From the NCBI RefSeq assembly GCF_000218685.1, contig NW_006763305.1:899492-963491 (forward strand): a stretch of 64,000 bases of DNA, given 5' to 3'. Made by a program: the position numbers and the translations under genes. A model generated the notes under the pieces. That model ran no database searches. It was not told the origin of the DNA and saw nothing but the letters and a program-made list of their open reading frames with translations. Source of the DNA: Serpula lacrymans var. lacrymans S7.9 (Eukaryota > Basidiomycota > Agaricomycetes > Boletales > Serpulaceae). Shown here piece after piece: positions 21,683 through 32,657 of this stretch (positions within the stretch are counted from its first letter, which is position 1; each line of letters begins with the position of its first letter).

Positions 21683-24423
21683 CTACTTCGCCTTTTCGTC
21701 CTCGTCGTCTAATTTCCGCTTTTTAGAATTTGGTATGTCAGGCTTTTTCAATGTTCCCTCGTCACTTCCGCTGGCTTCATGTCCTCGTCGAGGTTGAACT
21801 TCATTTCTCTTTCCAATCTTTAGTGGTGGTTTTTCAGGCGAGGCAGGTATGACTGCCTTAGTAGCGGCAGAGCTACATTTAGTGCTTGTGCCCTGAGAAT
21901 CACAGTCGTCTTGAGTGGAAGAACGAGTCTGGTCTGCACCCCACCCTCTACCAATGCCTCTCCTGGCTGCCTTTACACCTCTGAAAGTACCCTTTACACC
22001 GCCTCTAAACGGACCAGCAGAGACAGACGCTGAGCCAATCGGCGTTGGTGCGGTCGGAATGGATGTATTTGTCCCATCAGCAAATCCAAATAGCTCGATC
22101 TCGTCTGACGTGGTGAGCTGTGTCGGTTCTGCGAGACCAGGGGTGGAGTCTCCAGGTTTTGGCTTCAAAGAAGGAAGTACATGTCTACGTAGGGGCGGGA
22201 TGGTGATAGTTAGACGTGGAAGCCTGGCCTGCTCATCAAAAGGAACAGGCTGTGTACTAGAATTGTTACAAGGGAGCCATGGAGGACTTGCTGCGGAGTG
22301 CAGAGTCGACGAAGTGCCAATAGGAGAATCGGTATTGGCATGATCGAGAGATGATTCTTCAGTTTCGCTAGTACAAGCGGTAAAAGCGTTGATTGCAGTA
22401 TCACAGTTGGAATCTTGACCGCTTTTCAAAATAGACGAACGCTTTGCAACCGTTATCGATGTCAATTTAGCGGCAGGCGTTACACTCCTACGAGAAGTAT
22501 CGATAGAACCGCTCGCTGAAACGAATGGAGGGCCTACACTACTTCCCCGTGCAGAGGAACGCTGAGGAGAAAGAGATGTCTTATCAGGTGCTCTCGGAGG
22601 ACATGTCCTGCCGCACGTTGGGCACCGCATCCCAGTAGAAACATCAGACGTAGTCAAACTTATATCTTTGCCGCCAGCTACTCGTCCATAATTAGACGTA
22701 TGGTAAACAACTGTTTTAGCACGAACAGCATTTTGAGGTCCAGATGATACTGATGGTGCAAAGAAAGGCACAGATGAGCTAGAAACGCATTTCACAGATT
22801 GTGGAGAGAAGGACGCATCCCGGTCATTGACGCCTCGTGCAATATTAGCATGCAGGGGAAGTGACGTAGAGGCCGAGGGGGTTTGAGCATTTGCAGCAGC
22901 TGCCGCTGCTCTTTGCCTCTGACGGTCCTTTTGCTGCTTCTCATGCTCCTCTAGGGCAGCAGCTCGTGCTTGCTTCCTCATCTTTGACTTTCTACCGTAA
23001 CGCGTGGTAGTTGTCTGGGGAGGCGGTAGATCAGGGGGTGACCTAGCTATTGGCAAATCAACAAACAGGTTGTAATAGTGAATCCCTTGACTCACGCCTA
23101 CAACGTTCCAAACTTTCCTGAATACGTACATTCGCTTGCATAAAGAAAGGAAGGTCTTGGCTCATGTTGAAGTCTGAAAGAAGGATGACTGTCAAAGCAA
23201 ACACAGGGTCGTGCTCTAAGTATCTACATACCAAACCCGAAAGAAAAATCTTGCAAATCAAGAGAGTCGCTACTTCTTGCTTTCATTCTCTGCATGGCCT
23301 CTTCTACTAAACGATCAATGAGATGCATGTGGGCCTCGTAAAAATTATTTGTGATAATAGTAAGGATCTGGGGAGCAATTTAATGCGAATAGCAAATTTG
23401 AAAGTAATCATGGACGCACAACAGGAACGTTAGTACCAACCGTCTGTTGGCCAAACCGCACTCTAAAATACTCAGCAGCCCACCTATGTATATCGGTAAA
23501 ATTCTCCAAAAGCTGAGGCTCGAGCTGCCTGGACGGCTCAGGCGTGCTGTGAGGGGGATTGCGATTAGCCAGCATCTGTAAGGTGCCTTCGATGAACTGC
23601 GATGGTTCATTCAACTGAGATTAAGACGTGACATGATGAGCACAGGCGACCACCTAATACAATGGAAAACAGCATTACCGAGACATCGACTCTCCGACCT
23701 AACGGTGGGTGAGTTTGCCTACTTGCATATTCTCGAAGGATCTGCTCGTTTTGGGTGACCCATTCCTCTGGTGACTAAGGATTGGCATATAGTTTTGATC
23801 AGCAAACCATGCTGAAAATAGCGGATTTGACTAACGTCTGCGAATGTTGGGAGAGGCAAAATATTCTCGTTCTTTAGTGGTGCATCGGAACGCATATTTT
23901 CAAAACGAGCTTCCTTCCATTTTTCCTTTTCCTTTGTAGAATACTTGCTGCTATTACTCGTAAACTCCAATGTCTGCCCAGAAACTGAATGTTCTAGAAC
24001 ACTATGGTCTACTGTGCCACAGATATCTTTCGTTTCCTTGACTTCGAGTTTGATGATATTTTCGCGTAGAAGCTCAGGCTGCAGGAGCTGAGGAATAACC
24101 GTCAGAGGTAAGGTGCGGGAAATTGCTTCTTCGGTGGTTTCAGAAAGGATGCGTATGACGGTATCCAAGAAGTCGTCGATTGTAACTGGCTCATTTACCA
24201 ACGTAGAAGTTGATACGCTAGACGGATCATGGAGGCGATGACCAACAGAACTCGGTGGTTGTTGTTCGGCGAAGTCGCCGGACGTTGTGAGGACGTTAGT
24301 GTCCTCTTTTCCAGGGCCGTTGTTGTCCTTTGACACTGGTGCTTGATTAGACGACGCCTTGTTAGATTGCCGCGAGTGTCCAGGATATCCAGATACAATG
24401 TTTGATTCTCGTCCAGATGACAT
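21683..24423 (-). CDS. Large low-complexity protein of unknown function
   Basis: Start ATG is at 24423 (MSSGRESNIVSGYPGHS). Exon 1 contains a folded-looking segment, VTIDDFLDTVIRILSETTEE, then YSTKEKEKWKEARFENMRSD. Later exons read SPEEWVTQNEQILREYASRQ, QFIEGTLQMLANRNPPH, PQLLENFTDIHRWAAEYFRV and MHLIDRLVEEAMQRMK. The last exon (to about 23050) is long and Ser/Thr/Pro-rich. It opens with a basic coiled-coil RKSKMRKQARAAALEEHEKQ, contains one possible zinc-binding patch MRCPTCGRTCPPRAP, an RG-rich patch (FRGGVKGTFRGVKAARRG), and a bipartite-like basic end PNSKKRKLDDEDEKAK. These suggest a nuclear protein. I recognise no family. Exon boundaries between 23050 and 23720 are inferred from reading-frame continuity and are approximate. 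Confidence 0.65.
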
Positions 24424-25101
24424 GATACTAGAGTTCGGAACGTACGCCAATGGAGAAGATATAATAGTTGACAGAAAGCCGTAGGTTCATTACATCTTAG
24501 ATAGTGGCGTGTTTAGCACTAAATTGCATAAAGGATGAGGTGGATCAGATGCTCGGAAGGCCAGAACCAGCAGCATCATGCCAATTAAAGTGGCTCAAAG
24601 GCACTTTCACAAAAGTCTTCAACACCTTGTTCTTTGTCCAAACACAAAAAGGAGATCTGTACTGCTTGAAGACGAACCACAAATTGGATCAATTCATCGG
24701 CTACTAATAGCATAGTGCTCTTACCTCGACAAAGTAATGACATTGCAGCCATTGGCTGGCAGTGATAGCGTTAACGCGTTGTGACCAGTTTAGTGCAAGG
24801 TGAAGTGCCAATGGAGTCGTGTGACACGTAGCTGTATCTACACCTATTTGGCATCCTATACATAATTGGAAGTTGCCTCTTTTCTAACTTCAAACTGCCT
24901 GCTCGCAAGATCATAAACCATAAACCAATATGTTAACCTTGGGGGTCTGTTGTTTGATACCTTCTTTGTTTCGGACGTGCGACAAAAACTGGAATACCAG
25001 GAGTCAATGATAATATGTGGACCACAGCCGATTCATTACAGACAACTTCACAATATTAATGTGGACGATTCACGACAAGTGCTACTCTAAACATAACAGC
25101 T
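24424..25101. other. Intergenic
   Basis: This is the promoter of the preceding gene and 3' region of the next. A 67-codon plus-strand frame (24504-24707) lacks an ATG start and any family match. Confidence 0.4.
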
Positions 25102-25795
25102 TTAGAAGTCTTTCTTCGGAGCGTTCCCTTCCTCTGTACCCGACCCATATCGCCTCACATCCTCCTTCCCTGCTTTTTCATCTGCTTTGAAATGCTCGAC
25201 CTCAGGATTGTTCATGTACTTCACCACATTCTCAGCCTGCCACTTTTTGAAACTAAATCCCAAACCTTCGTGAGAATAGTCCTTGTCGTTCGCTTGATCC
25301 TTATGGTACTTGATTTGGATGAAGTCCGAGTCAACGGTTGCAGGGTCGAGTGAAAGAGAAACGAGAGCGTTTATTGTGGCCGTCTTGGGTATGATCTTGA
25401 ACGTCCACGACTAGAAGAGTGTGAGAGGTAAGTTCATCACGAAGTGTTCATCGCTAACTTACCTGTTCATTCTTGAATTGGATGAGCTCACGATCATTCG
25501 TTACGATTTGATACCCTTCATTCTTACTTGCATTGAATAACTTCGGCAGTGCGAACCATTGTCCCGCCATCTTGTACCGGTCATTTGCATAGACGAACTG
25601 ATCATCGTATACGCAGTCTGGGGTGTATCGTTTGACACGGTTGATGGTTGGCTTGCAAGAGTAAAGTGCGATAATGTCGTCGATGAGCGCTTGGCGAGCA
25701 GGTGTTAACGGAATGCTTTTACTAGGATCGGGGTGGTAGTCGTCGGTGGTGGAAGTTTGTCTAACCTCAAAATTTTCACCTGGAAGACTAGACAT
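25102..25795 (-). CDS. Small NTF2/SnoaL-like fungal protein
   Basis: Start ATG at 25795 gives MSSLPGENFEVRQTSTTDDY. Exon 1 continues with LTPARQALIDDIIALYSCKP, YTPDCVYDDQFVYANDRYKM, AGQWFALPKLF and DRELIQFKNEQ. One intron follows (about 25410-25463). Exon 2 encodes WTFKIIPKTATINALVSLSL, GLGFSFKKWQAENVVKYMNN and a lysine-rich end, stopping with TAA at 25102. The pattern of an N-terminal helix pair, a D..F/Y 'YTPDCVYDDQFV' strand, and long curved strands is that of the NTF2-like (SnoaL) fold. The hallmark of that fold is a short helix followed by a sheet, and family assignment is by pattern, not certain. A TATATAAAG-like sequence at about 25907-25920 lies 115 bp upstream of the ATG and may be the TATA box. 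Function is unknown. Confidence 0.7.
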
Positions 25796-26917
25796 TTTTC
25801 CTTTCTGGAGTACAGCGACGTAAATTGGTTTACGGGTGTGAGAGAGGGTAGTGGAGAGAAAAAGAGGTAGGCGAGGTAACATGCGTGCCAGACTTGCATC
25901 GTATCTCTTTATATATTCCACGTACTCTGACGTCGTTAATAGAGCTCTAGAGACTCGATATTGTGCTCAATGAGGTCACTAGTTAATCTAACCACGACAC
26001 CTTCCATATCCGGTATAAACATCCCAATAAGGTAAGTTCCGAAAATTATCTGTTGTCCAACTCCCGCTGCGACGCAGGGAATAGGAATTCAACAACGTTT
26101 CTCTGAAGTGCCTTAACAGTTAAGTTGTCGATTTCAGTCCATGTTAACTACCAACAAGGTACACGATATTTAGTGCCTTAACTTGTCGCTGACATTGATA
26201 TTACTGGCACGCAGAATCAGCGAAGCGGGCTGTGGTCCTTGAAGCTTTCGTGATGGAGCAGCAAGTAGTAAAGTACCATCATCCACTAATAGCCCGCAGA
26301 AACATATCAGCTACTCTGGTCGTCTGGACACGCCGTTGTAAGAATGTCAAGGATCTTTATCAATGGTAGATCACAATTCATTGAGCACCGCTTTCATTGC
26401 CCTGGCAAATCAGAGAAGATCACCCTTTCCACTTCCTTTCCGTTCCCTTTCCCATCATCTTGTCCAGACTCCACGCCCTCCTGACAGCGACAACAGACAA
26501 TGAACAGCCTCAGCAGCCTCAGCCCCGGGGTTAGGTTCAATCAAAATGAACACAGCTTCCGGTCAATGCTGCCGTGGCAACGCTCTCCACCAGCCAATCA
26601 TGCCTCATGGTTTTCTCGATTTTAGTTTCGCGCCGAGGTAATCTGTCCAATCATAGCTCAGCTGCAACGAGATGTTGTTACGTTTCCAAACCCTATTATC
26701 AGGTTCACGATGATGCCATCAGATAATGATACGTGTTTTGGGCATAGCAAACGCCCCCGGCGCGCCCGTCAAAGTATATCTACAAACGGTCTCAAAAAAC
26801 ATGCCAAATTTTTCCTGTCCGCTCTTCTTTCCAACCCTTGGGTTATCCTGTATCTATAGTTCGTTATAATAGGGTGCTGGTCGCTCGCTCTTCTCTTCTG
26901 ATTAATCTACCAGTCAT
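25796..26917. promoter_or_regulatory. Divergent promoter region
   Basis: This separates the head of the NTF2-like gene from the head of the next plus-strand gene. CCAAT boxes occur near 26592 (GCCAATCATG) and 26648 (TCCAATCATAG), and a TTATAATAG TATA-like sequence near 26864. No coding signal. Confidence 0.5.
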
Positions 26918-27850
26918 ATGCTCTCCCCCTCCACCTCGGCTTTCCCTTCTACAGCGCGTCTCGGTATCCGTCAGCGTACTCGCCTCATGAAATCAGCACG
27001 CAAACTCGAGAAGGTCTTGGGGACTACCCCCCGTGTTGTCCCGCAGCCACCCACAGCTCCCAAAAAGCGAGGCAGCTATCATCTTAACATCCAGCTTCCA
27101 TCTTCGCGGTTCTCCTCGCTCTTATCTCCCCTTTTTTCGGCATCTCCGAGGCAGGAGTCCTTCGCTACGCCATCATCGGCCCCATTGACACCAGAGACAC
27201 CAGCCTTCCAAATCAAGACCGAGGCAGATCAGCGTCGTCGTAAAATCGAAAAGCTCTCCAACACATTGGGCGAATCACGTGTGCCTCCTCAGCTCGTGTT
27301 CCAGGATGAGACAGGAGAGCAGATCCAGATGAGCGAGCCCGAGGTCATAGAACGCCCGCGTCGTAAAAGCATGATTCCATTTGGAACATTCGCTTCTTGG
27401 AAATCCCGTTCGTCCTCTGCAGCACCTCGTCCCCCTATCGTCTCCCCGCGTGCTTCTACTCCCATTATCACCCCTAGCGCTCCTAACAGAAATTCTCTGC
27501 CTGTGGGCAAGGTCTCCTTCGTGGAAAACAAAGAGGAAGGATTTAAGCCATTGCAGAAGGAGGAGAGTGTCAAGCCCTCGCGAATGAAGAGGCTAAGCTT
27601 CAGAAGGTCCTTCTCAATTTTCAACACCACTCCACAGTCGTCATCTTCCTCCAGCTCTACTTCCCAAATTCCCATCATCGTTCCACCTACTACTAGTGCT
27701 AAGGAAAAGCGTCGATCTATGAGGGCGCAGAAAGCTCTCAGTGCCCCTGGACTTGGTACGGCGAAGAAAGAGAGGAGGCAGGGCTGGAATGCCTCCTGGG
27801 GCAGTGACGAGATGCAAGAAGTCTTCAGGGCCTTGAGAGACATGAATTAG
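26918..27850 (+). CDS. Hypothetical basidiomycete protein, Ser/Pro-rich
   Basis: A single-exon frame of 310 codons starts with ATG at 26918 and ends TAG at 27850. It begins MLSPSTSAFPSTARLGIRQR, then RLMKSARKLEKVLGTTPRVV. A short conserved-looking block is RRRKIEKLSNTLGESRVPPQ with LVFQ. Basic patches (RPRRKSMIPFG, KPSRMKRLSFRRSF, KEKRRSMRAQKAL) separate Ser-rich stretches, and many fit R-x-x-S phosphorylation contexts. The protein ends GWNASWGSDEMQEVFRALRD. The RRRKI.KL...LGE.VP..LV block occurs in uncharacterised Agaricomycete proteins. No enzyme or binding domain is visible; it is probably disordered. The absence of introns stands out against its neighbours. Confidence 0.75.
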   Translation: MLSPSTSAFPSTARLGIRQRTRLMKSARKLEKVLGTTPRVVPQPPTAPKKRGSYHLNIQLPSSRFSSLLSPLFSASPRQESFATPSSAPLTPETPAFQIKTEADQRRRKIEKLSNTLGESRVPPQLVFQDETGEQIQMSEPEVIERPRRKSMIPFGTFASWKSRSSSAAPRPPIVSPRASTPIITPSAPNRNSLPVGKVSFVENKEEGFKPLQKEESVKPSRMKRLSFRRSFSIFNTTPQSSSSSSSTSQIPIIVPPTTSAKEKRRSMRAQKALSAPGLGTAKKERRQGWNASWGSDEMQEVFRALRDMN

Positions 27851-28412
27851 GTCACAGATGGATTGCGATTCGCTACCTAGCGATGCGGACTAGAAAAGGA
27901 GAGCTACTTTTCGTACTTTCGTCATAATATGAAGTTGGGATGAGGTAGGCGGAGGTGCTTCACTGGTGAACAGTAATTTATTCGAAGAAGAGCAATTTTT
28001 CTATTGCATACCGTCATTCATTTATTCCTCTCATGTGACTACAATAGCCATGGTTGTAAATACTTTATTGCAGTTGTTGTAGTAATATAAACTACTTGAA
28101 AGGACCAACTTAGCGACTATGTTAACGAGAGAAAAGCGATGTCGTATTCCATATCACAATCTCTACTAGTTTGCTTTGCAAGACATTGCAGTTCGTCATG
28201 CAGGGAGCAGAGTGCCATATATCAAATACATACGATGAGAAGCGCAGGTCAAGGACCATTTCACAGAAGGATTATGGGCATAACAATAGCATACTTCATA
28301 ATCGTAAGACATGAAAGAGCGCACAAGCTGACACGAAAACATAAGCATCCAAGCAGCCCAACCTTGACCCCTCGTCCATAACACATCCACGCTGACCACA
28401 CAACTAGCCGGC
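27851..28412. other. Convergent intergenic
   Basis: This holds the 3' ends of the hypothetical gene and of eL8. No gene or repeat seen. Confidence 0.5.
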
Positions 28413-29707
28413 TTAAAGCTTGCCAAGGGAGGCGGCACTGGCGTTTTGGCCAGCAGCTTTGGCACGCTTGCGAAGCATTTGCGTGGATTTGTTGCCACGG
28501 AGACCTCCGCCCCAGAGACGGCGCTGTTCTTCATATTTGTCGGAGCTGCCGAGGCAAGACGTCAGTATAACCAGCGATAAGAGTCGAAAAATAGTCAACT
28601 GACAAGTTAGCCTTAGAGGCACTGACGAGGGTGGCCAGCTCGCGTTGGTCCTCGCTCTTGACATCCTGCAGGGTCAAGACAGCAGCGGTCTTCTTGTGGA
28701 CAACGGTACCGAGACGAGCTTTGCCCTTGACAATGACGTAGGGAACACCCATCTTGCGGCAAAGGGCGGGCAAGAAAACGACGAGCTCAATGGGGTCAAC
28801 GTCGTGGGCAATAACAACAAGAGAGGCCTTCTTGGCTTCAATGAGTGCGACACAATGGTTCAAGCCGTATTTAACAAAGAGAGGCTTCTTATCCTGAGAT
28901 ACAAGATAAGCAAGAGGGGGGAGAAATCCAACAATTTGCCTTACCTTTGCTTGGGATTCTTTTTCTTCGGCAGTTGCCTTCGCAATAGCCTGCAGACGCT
29001 CCTTCTTCTCCAGTTTGGTCTCAGGACGGTACCTATACATACAATCAGATCCGATATGAGCGTTAAAAAGCACGCTCCTTACTTGTTCAACAGCTTGAAC
29101 AATTGAGTAGCGGTGTTCTTGTCCAAGGTATGCGAGAATTGAGCAATGGCGGGAGGGACCTTGAGACGCTGGCTGAGGATAACCTTCTGGCGCTGAAGAC
29201 GAACATATTCGGGCCATTTGACGAAACGAGTCAGATCAGTTTTGGGGCGGATATCCTGACCTAATTTAAACCTATCATCAACACAGAACTTGAGTTGCTA
29301 TCAGTAAGTCATCAGATACTTACCAATGCCGAAGTTCTTGGGCTTGGATTCGAAAAGAGGGTTTTTAGTCGTTTTTGCCTTGCCAGCAGCGCCCGGGGCG
29401 GGGGCAGGCTTCTTGCCGGATCCAGCTTTGGCTTTGGGAGGCTGGTCATTGAGACGAGAACGTGATTAGCAATGAATCATGCAAACATCAGAGGTCGCAT
29501 GACCATCGCATCGTCTCGGAGCTCTAGCGTCCATCGCGCATATACACGATGGACCCAGCATATGCTTCATCGCCACAACTATGGCTCCGCAAGTTATCAA
29601 GCGAGAGACATAGTGTCAAGCTTATGCTGAAACGGGAATCTAAACAATGAAATTGTGGTCAGAATAATGAGAAGCGTAAATGGTTATCTGAGATGAAAAC
29701 TTACCAT
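28413..29707 (-). CDS. 60S ribosomal protein eL8 (L7a/L8)
   Basis: Six exons. The body reads [118 protein letters not shown], and ends [20 protein letters not shown] ... SLGKL, stopping at 28413. This is the L7Ae-fold large-subunit protein known as L7a in animals and L8 in yeast; it binds 25S/5.8S rRNA near the polypeptide exit region. Exon 2 begins at 29441 out of frame with the local ATG (29447-29449). The initiator is therefore best placed at 29705-29707 as an ATG-only exon before a 263-nt intron (29442-29704). An in-frame ATG nine bases upstream (29714-29716) could add three residues. Intron 1 is far longer than the others in the gene. Confidence 0.93.
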
Positions 29708-30517
29708 CCAACTCATATGCTCATGCTTAGATTGGATTTCCCGATGCTAGAGTACCGAGACGCGCGGGAGGAGCGACTCCAGATAAGCTCACCATTTTGA
29801 GTTTTTAGTCTTGAGGACGACGGGGTCTTGAGGTGATCAGCTGTAGCTATGTTTCTTGCTTGTAGGGAGGATGAGTATATGGCTGATATTGACACTCCGC
29901 TTCGGAGCCTGCCGCTCAGGTTCCGAGATTCCTGGCTGGTTGTCAGTGGCAAATAGCTATCACCCTGACTCAGAATGTGAAAGCGGGTACCCTTCCAAGG
30001 CCGACAAGTTACTATTCAGATACATTATATCCATCTAGCGAGGGGATAATGAGTATGTGATCTCTTTTATGAATGGCACTTTGACCATTACGCTGTATGG
30101 CAACGACTTTGAAACTCATTCGCCGCTTGACTTTGCAAAGTGAATAATATTGGTCATAAAATTGCTGAACTTGTAAGGAATGACGCCAGTATGTGTTGGG
30201 CAGATTACAATTGAAACCCCCGACGTTCTGTGCGAATATGTCACATCAGTAACAAATCTCAGGTAGACATCTTTTGTTTAGCGTTATGATTTCTTTTCTA
30301 ACGCATTAAGAACTTCTGGGGACTTATCCTTGGTTACTTGTTCCAGGTAAGTAGTCTCCATCAGACCAAATCTTGATATGAAAGTCGACCAGGTAAGTAA
30401 GCCATTGGGTTTCTATTCGTTTCTTCCAAATTTAAAGAGAGATACAATGAGGCCAAATGCCGACTGAGAATGAACTGATATTACAGCAGGCAGCAGCGCT
30501 CATCTACTTTTGTAGCA
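29708..30517. other. Intergenic, eL8 promoter and NmrA-like gene 1 3' region
   Basis: No coding signal that I can support. The eL8 promoter must lie near 29710-29900. Confidence 0.5.
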
Positions 30518-31915
30518 CTAAATATACTTTGACTTCACCGACTCTGCAAACTCCTCAACCGAGCTGAACTTAACGCCAAGTTTCACTAGACGAGGGTCAG
30601 GAATGTCGATATCGCCAAAAGCCCCTATCTCCTCTTCCATCTCAAACTGTCCGGTATTAGTCTCATCGCAATTTAGGCAAATAAATATCTCTAATAAACG
30701 AACTTACCATCTCGTCCAACTCCAACATCCCGGTCTTAGGACCTGTCACATATTTAACCGGCACCCCAAACGCTAAATCCAAGAGAAAGTGAGTGCATTA
30801 TAAACAACTATTCAGCTTGTGTATGTTTGTTTAGAGACGAACCGTTTTCTAAAGTTTGAGCGAAATCACGGAATGTCGTCTTGGCGGAGATGACGTGGAA
30901 TGTTTTCCCATATATCTCGCCTTGATGGGACTCGTAATTCAGAAGGAGCGCCAGAACCGAGGGTCCAAGATCGCGTCCAATCCATGAGAAGTTAATACCA
31001 GAACCCTCCTTATGTATTGGAAGCGTCAGCTCATAACCAGACGAAGACTTGCGTAGAGCTTGTATTTTTCTGCATAAAAAAGTGAGTGGTTATTTGATGG
31101 TCAAGTCGACGGCCAGAATGAACTGACTTCCAAAGGTTTTCTGCAAAGAAACCTGATAGTATTGTTAGTTATCACCATGATGGAAAACTATATGGGTTGA
31201 ACTACCGGTGTGAAGTGAAGCATTTGGAAGTCCAGATTCTTTGAGATAATCTTCTACGGCAGCTTTATCTAAGCGGGAATTCGGTTTGTTAATTGACATG
31301 GGCGAAAAATAAAGCACGAACTATCAAATTGGAAGATATTAGTGTATTTTCCACCGGAGCGTTTGGTGCAGTTGGGCAAGGAACTGAATAACGGCAGTCA
31401 AGGGGATCAGACACCACGGGACATCCAACCCAAACTAAAGAAACAACCTCCAGACGAAAAAGCGAACGCCAGCCTCCACAGCAGCGTCGACTAGTGCTTT
31501 CCCAACTTCAACTTCAGCTTCGCGCCCCTTTGCGAGCATTTTTGAATCCATATAATCCGTAACCTGAGCATCGAAATAAAGTCAGTTTGAGTTATATGTA
31601 AAACAAAGGCACTTACGCCAAAGACACATTCACATCCATCAAGAGCTACCTTGATGGACTCGGTGTCGAAAAGATCTGCTTCGACAACTTCAGCACCACG
31701 ATTCCTGAGCGACTGGGCTGCATCAGACGAGACGTTTCTCGTAATCGCTCGGGGCTTGAAAGTTTTATCAGCAAGGAGTGCGTCAACGACAGAAGCACCT
31801 ATTGTAGATCATTTGATTAAACCAAACTGCCGCCTTAGTGAGTTCACATTGAGAACTGAGATAACAGACCTTGAGTGCCAGTTGCGCCAAAAACAGCTAC
31901 AATGCGTTCACCCAT
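30518..31915 (-). CDS. NmrA-like atypical short-chain dehydrogenase, copy 1
   Basis: ATG at 31915 gives MGERIVAVFGATGTQ, with the dinucleotide loop GATGTQG split by the first intron and followed by ASVVDALLADKTFKPRAITR. The next exon reads NRGAEVVEADLFDTESIKVA, then CECVFG, VTDYMDSKMLAKGREAEVEV, GKALVDAAVEAGVRFFVW. Exons toward the 3' end give SGYELTLPIHKE and the conserved end KLGVKFSSVEEFAESVKSKY with a stop at 30518. NmrA-like proteins bind NAD(P) and sense redox state; in Aspergillus, NmrA represses the GATA factor AreA. Most basidiomycete members are of unknown role. There are many short introns. It is a tandem partner of the gene at 32658-34016, same strand. Confidence 0.85.
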
Positions 31916-32657
31916 ATTCAAGAACAACTGAGATTTGATGGTAAAGGCGCAAAATACTCGACGATTGTAAAAGCTTACTGCACTCGCCAATGGAGCCAGG
32001 AAAGCTTTTAAAGCGTGCCCTCTTATATCCCGACTTGCACTAGAACCTATACAGCCAAAGGCTATCCCGAAATCTATCCATCACATGTCAATGCTAGTCA
32101 ACTGAGCCCTGCGACATTTCATCTGCGCGTGCTCTTTAACGTCAGGTTTTGACTCCCTGCAGGATATTTTGCACTGCAATGTCCCTATCCCTGGTTTACA
32201 TGAACGAAGTCAATTGTAGTAAGGGGATTAGGTTGTCCTTACTCGGTTGCCAACTGTCGTGGTATTTGAATTGGGTCGTCGGATCATCAAGCGTCTTTCC
32301 AATACAACCGTACAAGGTCACGGCATGTCATGTTCTCGGTCGCTACTGTACCTTCTTCCGGATCTAGATGCATATAACCCAAACCACCAGGCTTACGATA
32401 TCAACGGAAACAAATAACTGTAGAACACAAAGCAGTCGTCTCACCAAAAATCATCCTCACACATCGGTTAGATGGGCTTATCAGTGAGCGCTAGAATAAC
32501 ATAACAAATTATGAAATGCTGGACAGCACCGCGCCAAAATCACGATTCCGAGGGGCCTGATAATATAGCACAGCGTGTAGTAGTAACAGCACTTTCATTT
32601 CCCATATATATGATTTACAGCTTGTCCGAATGAACTAATATATTCCACATGTTCCTT
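31916..32657. other. Spacer between NmrA-like copies
   Basis: 742 bp with no supported gene; presumably the 3' UTR of copy 2 and promoter of copy 1. Confidence 0.5.

Noticed and set aside
24504..24707. 67-codon plus-strand frame
   Set aside because: No ATG start and no recognisable sequence features.
27289..27843. 184-codon minus-strand frame
   Set aside because: Antisense shadow of the intronless Ser/Pro-rich gene.
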